Shown here piece by piece: positions 60,801 to 64,000 of a DNA stretch of 64,000 bases (position 1 is its first letter; each line of letters starts with the position of its first letter). The translations under genes were made by a program, and so were the position numbers. The stretch spans positions 411,139 to 475,138 of the forward strand of contig CBDCRK010000032.1 of NCBI GenBank assembly GCA_965220955.1. The letters are read 5' to 3'. The notes under the pieces were generated by a model. It saw nothing but the letters and a program-made list of their open reading frames with translations. It was not told the DNA's origin and ran no database searches. This DNA comes from CBDCRK01 sp965220955. Lineage in GTDB: Bacteria > Desulfobacterota > Binatia > Bin18 > CBDCRK01.

Positions 60801-61274
60801 GTCGATAATCCAGGTTTCGCGGTAGGCTTAGAACACGAAATCACAAGTACAATTCGCAAAGGTGCTGAATGGATGATTGCATTTGCCCAGATACGTGTCC
60901 CCATCTTCACCGTCCTTATGCGCCGCAGTTTTGGTGTTGCGGGTAACAATTATGCCACGCCGCGGTCAGAACCTTCGGTACGCGTCGCTTGGCCTGCTGC
61001 GGATGTCGGCGGGATTCCACCGGAAGGGGGTATCGAAGCTGCCTATAAACGTCAATTGGCAGAAGCAGAAGATCCGACCGCATTACGCGCAGAACTCAAT
61101 GCCCGTATCGAGAGCGCAAGGGGGCCGATAGGCCCGTTAAACAAATTCCAGATCGAAGAGATGATCGATCCCAGAGATACTCGACGGTATATTTGTGAGT
61201 GGGTGGAAACTGCTTATAAGGTGGTGTCTCAGCCTTCGCGGCTTGTGGCAAGGGCATTGCAGTTTCGACCATAA
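57855..61274 (+). CDS. Single-chain biotin-dependent acyl-CoA carboxylase (BC-BCCP-CT)
   Basis: A 1139-residue fusion with a GTG start. Residues 1-440 are biotin carboxylase (VFISNRGEIAIRIAKSATAL, HPGYGFLSENAPFAELC, LKASAGGGGRGMRVVE, RDCSVQLRHQKVVEVAPAPG, FIECNPRIQVEHTVTE). Residues about 495-565 are the biotinyl domain with biotin lysine Lys530 (VSAMKMETMVT). Residues about 600-1139 are carboxyltransferase, N and C halves together (RGKLTCRERIKLLLDEGSFR, GRPRVAGGGGSYLPGHLG, DNPGFAVGLEHE). It carboxylates an acyl-CoA, probably acetyl-, propionyl- or a longer acyl-CoA. Most bacteria split these parts into two to four chains. A strong terminator follows. Confidence 0.92.
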   Translation: MTLHKRVFISNRGEIAIRIAKSATALGVESVGVYPAIDALSLHTRFMTESHEIAKTEDSVGAYLNAESLIQTAKASGCDCLHPGYGFLSENAPFAELCAAEGITFIGPPPEALSLFGDKVRARALAESLDIPVVPGSAEPMSSALEAENVANNLGYPVMLKASAGGGGRGMRVVERAEQLAEAFERCSSEAQAAFGAGSVFIERLVARPRHIEVQILADSFGNVVHLHERDCSVQLRHQKVVEVAPAPGLDTDLREKILKDAVTLVQAASYVNAGTVEFLVSPETGEYFFIECNPRIQVEHTVTEQVTGIDLVEAQFHIAAGTTLASMGLGDQQAVGAPRGFAVQARVVAISTGSITAYKEPSGVGIRVDACGYLGYTPPPQFDPLLAKLICRSGSYVPAIERTLHALDEFHIGGLQTNVHQLRAILSHPAVRAGDARTSLLAEAPEMNSASFSVAEGSPLALLEQQAAKMGAVAPASVQPSTTRLPSLEVADGQEAVKCPMDSSVVEIRVSEGDTVSPGDTVLVVSAMKMETMVTASCAGIVTAMQPLQAGDTVAAGQVVAVVSPSHSGPLQSSAQQSTNKNSEPPWGSLLEEVKVLQNFARRRLEPGSDDPGVVRQRSRGKLTCRERIKLLLDEGSFREVGSVAGFASYDEDGAIVGFTPANSVGGWGKIERRSIIVCADDFTSRGGHADGAIAAKSGYLDRLATEMRIPSVRLLDGSSGGGSVAAMVPAQKKEGESSAKESSGAIKAGRPRVAGGGGSYLPGHLGSSMYTEQLSSIPVVNLLLGSVVGIGAAKAVLGHFSIMVRDIAQLFVAGPPVVSHAMGYEITKEELGGWHIHCTNGSVDNLAESEEEAMAMTRVFLSYLPSSVYEVPPVLAATASDPADRREEELATLIARKRTTTFDIRKAIRLMADKESFFEIGPLWGTDQVTGFVRFNGHPLGVIASDSQHANGGALTADGCDKLTRHLDLCDLFHIPILNLVDNPGFAVGLEHEITSTIRKGAEWMIAFAQIRVPIFTVLMRRSFGVAGNNYATPRSEPSVRVAWPAADVGGIPPEGGIEAAYKRQLAEAEDPTALRAELNARIESARGPIGPLNKFQIEEMIDPRDTRRYICEWVETAYKVVSQPSRLVARALQFRP

Positions 61275-61303
61275 GTGGGGTGGTTGGCCGCCCCACCGTT
61301 TTT
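61275..61303 (+). terminator. Rho-independent terminator of the carboxylase gene
   Basis: A GC-rich stem GTGGGGTGG / CCGCCCCAC (one G-T pair), loop TTGG, followed by CGTTTTT. It starts at the carboxylase stop. A typical intrinsic terminator. Confidence 0.85.
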
Positions 61304-61420
61304 CGGTGGATTGGCCCGCTTCGGCGTACTGGCCCTGCAAAAAGTCCCGCACATTTTTACGACACCTCCGTTTATACCCCCCTTTCGGAAGTCAAAAAAG
61401 TCGTGTAACTTCGCTTACAT

Positions 61421-61508
61421 GGAGGGGTGGCCGAGCGGTTGAAGGCGCCGGTCTTGAAAATCGGTAGGGTCCTAAAGGCTCTCGTGGGTTCGAATCCCAC
61501 CCCCTCCG
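61421..61508 (+). tRNA. tRNA-Ser (anticodon TGA)
   Basis: Acceptor arms GGAGGGG and CCCCTCC with discriminator G, D-arm GCCGAGCGGTTGAAGGC, anticodon stem CCGGT/ATCGG with loop CTTGAAA (anticodon TGA), a long variable arm of the serine type (TAGGGTCCTAAAGGCTCTC region) and T-arm GTGGG-TTCGAAT-CCCAC. CCA is not encoded. The 88-base length is normal for class II tRNAs. It reads UCA and related serine codons. Confidence 0.96.
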
Positions 61509-61511
61509 TTC

Positions 61512-61913
61512 TTATCCGTGGTAGGCCGCCATAGAAGCGGGGGTTTCCCAAAACCGTACCTCGGCTATAGGCAGGTTAAAAGCCTGGGCTCGTTCATAAA
61601 TAAGCTTAGCCAGGTTTTCTGCGGTCGGGTTTTCATTAAGAAGAAAAAGCGGCTCCCCGCTGCTCTGCAAAACAGAGACTAAGGGATCATGGCGGTGCAG
61701 GATCATGTGGTGGTCAAGCTCCTCCTCCAGCCACGACTGAATAAGGGCTTTGATATCGCCGAAATCCCAGAGCATGCCATGAGCATCCAACTCTTTTCCC
61801 CTCAGATCAATCTCTACCCGTCCGTTGTGACCGTGCAGATGGCGGCATTTGCCAGCATAGTTGAGCAGCCGGTGACCATAGCAAAAGTTTATTTCCTTAG
61901 TGATTTTAAACAT
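61512..61913 (-). CDS. queD: 6-carboxy-5,6,7,8-tetrahydropterin synthase (QueD)
   Basis: A 133-residue PTPS-fold enzyme. Zinc histidines are visible in FCYGHRLLNYAGKCRHLHGH (His14, His27, His29) with the catalytic Cys23; LDHHMILHRHDPLV and NPTAENLAKLIYERA (the purine-anchoring glutamate region) follow. It makes 6-carboxytetrahydropterin in queuosine/7-deazaguanine biosynthesis, or may be a related PTPS-like enzyme. It overlaps, at its start, the end of the frameshifted stub upstream. Confidence 0.9.
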   Translation of the reverse strand: MFKITKEINFCYGHRLLNYAGKCRHLHGHNGRVEIDLRGKELDAHGMLWDFGDIKALIQSWLEEELDHHMILHRHDPLVSVLQSSGEPLFLLNENPTAENLAKLIYERAQAFNLPIAEVRFWETPASMAAYHG

Positions 61914-62173
61914 GCTCCTTTTCCTTTATGGTTTCTTCGGCCAGGTAAACTGCCTGTTCTGTGGGTACGGTCTGGATGACTTCCTCTTGCTTGAGCATAG
62001 TATATCCGCTTAACTCACTCACCTTTTTGATAACGGCATGGACATTGGCATCCTCGAAAGTTAGTGATGATTCTTGGGCTTGGGCAACTCCCAGGAGAGG
62101 AGGAGAGAGAGACCACGGTGAGAAAAAACAGCCCTGTCCCCAGGGTTCTCTGCTTTTTCGTCTGGCCTATCAC
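61906..62173 (-). pseudogene. Frameshifted stub of an exported protein with a secretin N0/STN-like segment
   Basis: From a GTG at 62173 (overlapping the nitrilase stop), the first frame gives basic residues and a hydrophobic stretch (RTLGTGLFFLTVVSL), like a signal peptide. In a CT-rich run (about 62087-62106 on the plus strand) the frame changes; the other frame continues PPLLGVAQAQES, LTFEDANVHAVIKKVSELSG and ends ETIKEKEHV with TAA at 61906. The latter matches the L-x-F-x-x-A-x-x-x-x-V-I-x-x-x-S-x-x-x-G start of the secretin N0 (STN) domain. Nothing after it belongs to a secretin, so it is probably a relic of a GspD/PilQ-type gene. Confidence 0.5.
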
Positions 62174-63036
62174 CGAACCAGCCTCTGATATTCTTGAGGT
62201 CGACGATCAGCTAGAAGATCCCATTTCTCCTTGAGTTCCGTAATGTCAGCCAAATCGATAGCAGCAACAACCAGTTCATCACCAGCGGTCTGGGCCTTTG
62301 CCAGCACCTTTCCGGCAGGAGAGATAATTTGACTACCCCCAATATATTCGGCCCCATCCTCAACGCCGGCTTTACCCACGGCAATAATAAAAACCATATT
62401 TTCAATGGCCGCGGCACGCAGAAGGACCTCAGAGGTCTCCTGCCCAACCTCTGGGGGTTTCCCAAATGTGGGAGTGTTATATGGCACGCAGATGATCTCT
62501 GCTCCTTCCAGGGCCAGAGAGCGGTAACCTTCTGAAAAGCGACGGTCGTAGCAAATGATGGTTCCTACTCGGGCCTTAGGTGTGGAAAAGACAGGGAAGC
62601 CAAGATTGCCAAAAGAAAAATACCGTTTCTCCAGAATGTTGAGTCCTTCCCAACGGGGCTCGACTGTTCCTGGAATGTGCGTCTTACGATATTTCCCCAG
62701 AATGATTCCCTCTGGATCAATAAGCGCGGCAGTGTTGTAGTAGCCGTTGTTCTCCCGCTCTGCATAGGGGAGGACAAAGTGCATGTGAGTCCGGCGCGCT
62801 GCCTTAAATAGAGGAAGGGTAACCGGGGAGGGCAGCGTGTTGTCAAAAAACTCATCCCAGGACTCGCGCACCTTGGTGGCAAAATAGGGAGTAAGAGAGA
62901 GTTCGGGGAAAGAGAGGAAGTCTACTCCCTGCTTTCCCGCTTTCTCCATAAGCGCCACCATCCGCTCGACGGTTTCCGCTTTGCTCGGTGAGCTTGGACC
63001 CAACTGTGCGGCCGCTACGTTAATAGGACGTGTCAT
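62170..63036 (-). CDS. Nitrilase-superfamily amidase (carbon-nitrogen hydrolase)
   Basis: A 288-residue enzyme with the Glu-Lys-Cys triad: FLSFPELSLTPYFATK (Glu), KYRKTHIPGTVEPRW (Lys) and VGTIICYDRRFSEGYRSLAL (Cys). The order and the Y-R-K-T-H-I-P-G motif are close to N-carbamoyl-amino-acid or beta-ureidopropionase-like amidases. It hydrolyses an amide or ureide; the substrate is unknown. TTCCCTCC-type ribosome-binding sequence lies before the ATG. It is divergent from the enoyl-CoA hydratase gene. Confidence 0.9.
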   Translation of the reverse strand: MTRPINVAAAQLGPSSPSKAETVERMVALMEKAGKQGVDFLSFPELSLTPYFATKVRESWDEFFDNTLPSPVTLPLFKAARRTHMHFVLPYAERENNGYYNTAALIDPEGIILGKYRKTHIPGTVEPRWEGLNILEKRYFSFGNLGFPVFSTPKARVGTIICYDRRFSEGYRSLALEGAEIICVPYNTPTFGKPPEVGQETSEVLLRAAAIENMVFIIAVGKAGVEDGAEYIGGSQIISPAGKVLAKAQTAGDELVVAAIDLADITELKEKWDLLADRRPQEYQRLVR

Positions 63037-63183
63037 AATATTCCCTCCTTTTTCTCTTTAACCATTACTCCGAGATAGTAGAGAACGTCAAGAGATTCTG
63101 TTTCTTTTGCGCCGTTGCAATACTGCGGGCTTTACTCTACCTTGCTGGCATAATGTACTGCTGATTCATTAGAGAGGTGAATA

Positions 63184-63981
63184 ATGGACTACAAAGAGTA
63201 CCAGCATCTTTTGATAGAGAAAAAAGACGGTATTGCCCTCCTGACCATCAACCGACCCGAGGCCCTCAATGCTACCAACTTCCGTCTGCACTATGAACTA
63301 AGCCGCATCTGGCTAGACTTGGGTGCTGACAACGAGGTTCGTGTGGCTCTGATTACCGGCGCTGGCCGGGCTTTTTCTGTTGGCGGAGATTTTGAGGTCA
63401 TCGAGAAGGCCACTGGCAACGCTGAGGTTGTGGCGCAAATCATGCAGGAAGCCAAAGACATTGTCCACAACATGATTAACCTGGATAAACCGGTCATTTC
63501 GGCAATTAACGGTTATGCTGTTGGTGCCGGCTTGGCCGTAGCCCTTCTGGCTGATATCAGCATTGCTGCTGAGAACGCTCGTTTTACTGATGGGCATGTG
63601 CGTCTTGGAGTGGCTGCTGGAGACCATGCCGCGGTTATCTGGCCGCTGCTGGTTGGCATGGCCAAGGCCAAGCTCTACCTGCTGACGGCTGATATCCTGG
63701 ATGCGAAAGAGGCCGAGCGTATTGGGCTGGTGAGTATGGTGGTTCCCAATGATCAACTGATGCCCAAAGCCTGGGAACTGGCCCACAGGCTGGCCCAGGG
63801 GTCTGCCCAGGCCATCCGTTGGACCAAGCAGTCCCTCAACCAGTGGCTGCGGGCAGCGGCCCAGACCTCCTTTGATTACTCGCTCGCCCTGGAGATGTTG
63901 GGATTCTTTGGCGCGGATATACAAGAAGGCATGAAGGCGGTACAAGAAAAACGCTCCCCGTCTTTTCCATCCGCGAAGTGA
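63184..63981 (+). CDS. Enoyl-CoA hydratase/isomerase family protein
   Basis: A 265-residue crotonase-fold enzyme. Segments: GIALLTINRPEALNATNFRL, LITGAGRAFSVGGDFEVIEK (oxyanion-hole strand), AINGYAVGAGLAVALLADIS and ARFTDGHVRLGVAAGDHAAV. At the usual catalytic Glu positions it has Asp-Gly-His and Gly-Asp-His, so hydratase activity is not assured; isomerase, hydrolase or decarboxylase activity is possible. It ends 20 bases before the window edge. It may be part of an operon continuing to the right. Confidence 0.88.
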   Translation: MDYKEYQHLLIEKKDGIALLTINRPEALNATNFRLHYELSRIWLDLGADNEVRVALITGAGRAFSVGGDFEVIEKATGNAEVVAQIMQEAKDIVHNMINLDKPVISAINGYAVGAGLAVALLADISIAAENARFTDGHVRLGVAAGDHAAVIWPLLVGMAKAKLYLLTADILDAKEAERIGLVSMVVPNDQLMPKAWELAHRLAQGSAQAIRWTKQSLNQWLRAAAQTSFDYSLALEMLGFFGADIQEGMKAVQEKRSPSFPSAK

Positions 63982-64000
63982 GACTTCTCACCCCCATCCT

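Overview
The window is bacterial chromosome of roughly even base composition. It holds about 50 intact or near-intact genes, one tRNA-Ser and an unusually large number of short gene fossils. No rRNA, CRISPR array, phage or complete insertion sequence was seen. The gene repertoire (many ACMSD-type and YtcJ-type amidohydrolases, LLM-class flavin oxidoreductases, CaiB-type CoA transferases, Baeyer-Villiger monooxygenases, N,N-dimethylformamidase-like proteins, all beside ordinary housekeeping genes) resembles large-genome uncultivated lineages such as Tectomicrobia/Entotheonella, Rokubacteria or NC10. That placement is inference from gene content; nothing here fixes the phylum.

Positions 1-25.4 kb form an accessory catabolic region. 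In order it holds: a partial secreted amidohydrolase, a retropepsin-like protease, a second amidohydrolase, an FAD-dependent oxidoreductase, a MazEF pair, an ACMSD-type amidohydrolase, a GST, a dimethylformamidase large-subunit homologue (DMFase-like 1), a nitroreductase, a transglutaminase, a cupin, a PPOX-fold flavoprotein, two further ACMSD-type amidohydrolases around an AlgH protein, DMFase-like 2 with a small downstream ORF, a betaine-homocysteine methyltransferase-like protein, a VOC protein and two LLM oxidoreductases. A plausible joint theme is hydrolysis and oxidation of amides or N-methyl compounds (inference).

Positions 25.5-48.5 kb are mostly core genes: archease-RtcB-phosphoglycerate mutase; an orphan HTH-methyltransferase fusion; a CoA transferase; a membrane Mrr-like protein, peptide deformylase and RNase HII; an E2-E3-LipB set; an M16 peptidase pair; HflKC with a small metal-binding membrane protein; Lon; and a DUF4149 protein, a HAD phosphatase, an alpha/beta hydrolase and a 5-formyl-THF cyclo-ligase-like protein. 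Two of these genes (rnhB, lipB) carry repeat elements inserted in frame.

Positions 48.7-64 kb are accessory again: two facing transposase fossils, a tandem pair of nearly identical Baeyer-Villiger monooxygenases, small unknown proteins, a third BVMO broken by one extra base, a SnoaL-like protein and a single-chain biotin-dependent acyl-CoA carboxylase with a clear terminator. After these come tRNA-Ser(TGA), QueD, a frameshifted secretin-like stub, a nitrilase-family amidase and an enoyl-CoA hydratase.

The most striking theme is decay. At least nine short remnants lie between intact genes, and several keep a ribosome-binding site and the first 15-50 codons of a recognisable family before breaking off. 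One of them is a second copy of the archease promoter and start, now sitting upstream of a CoA-transferase gene.
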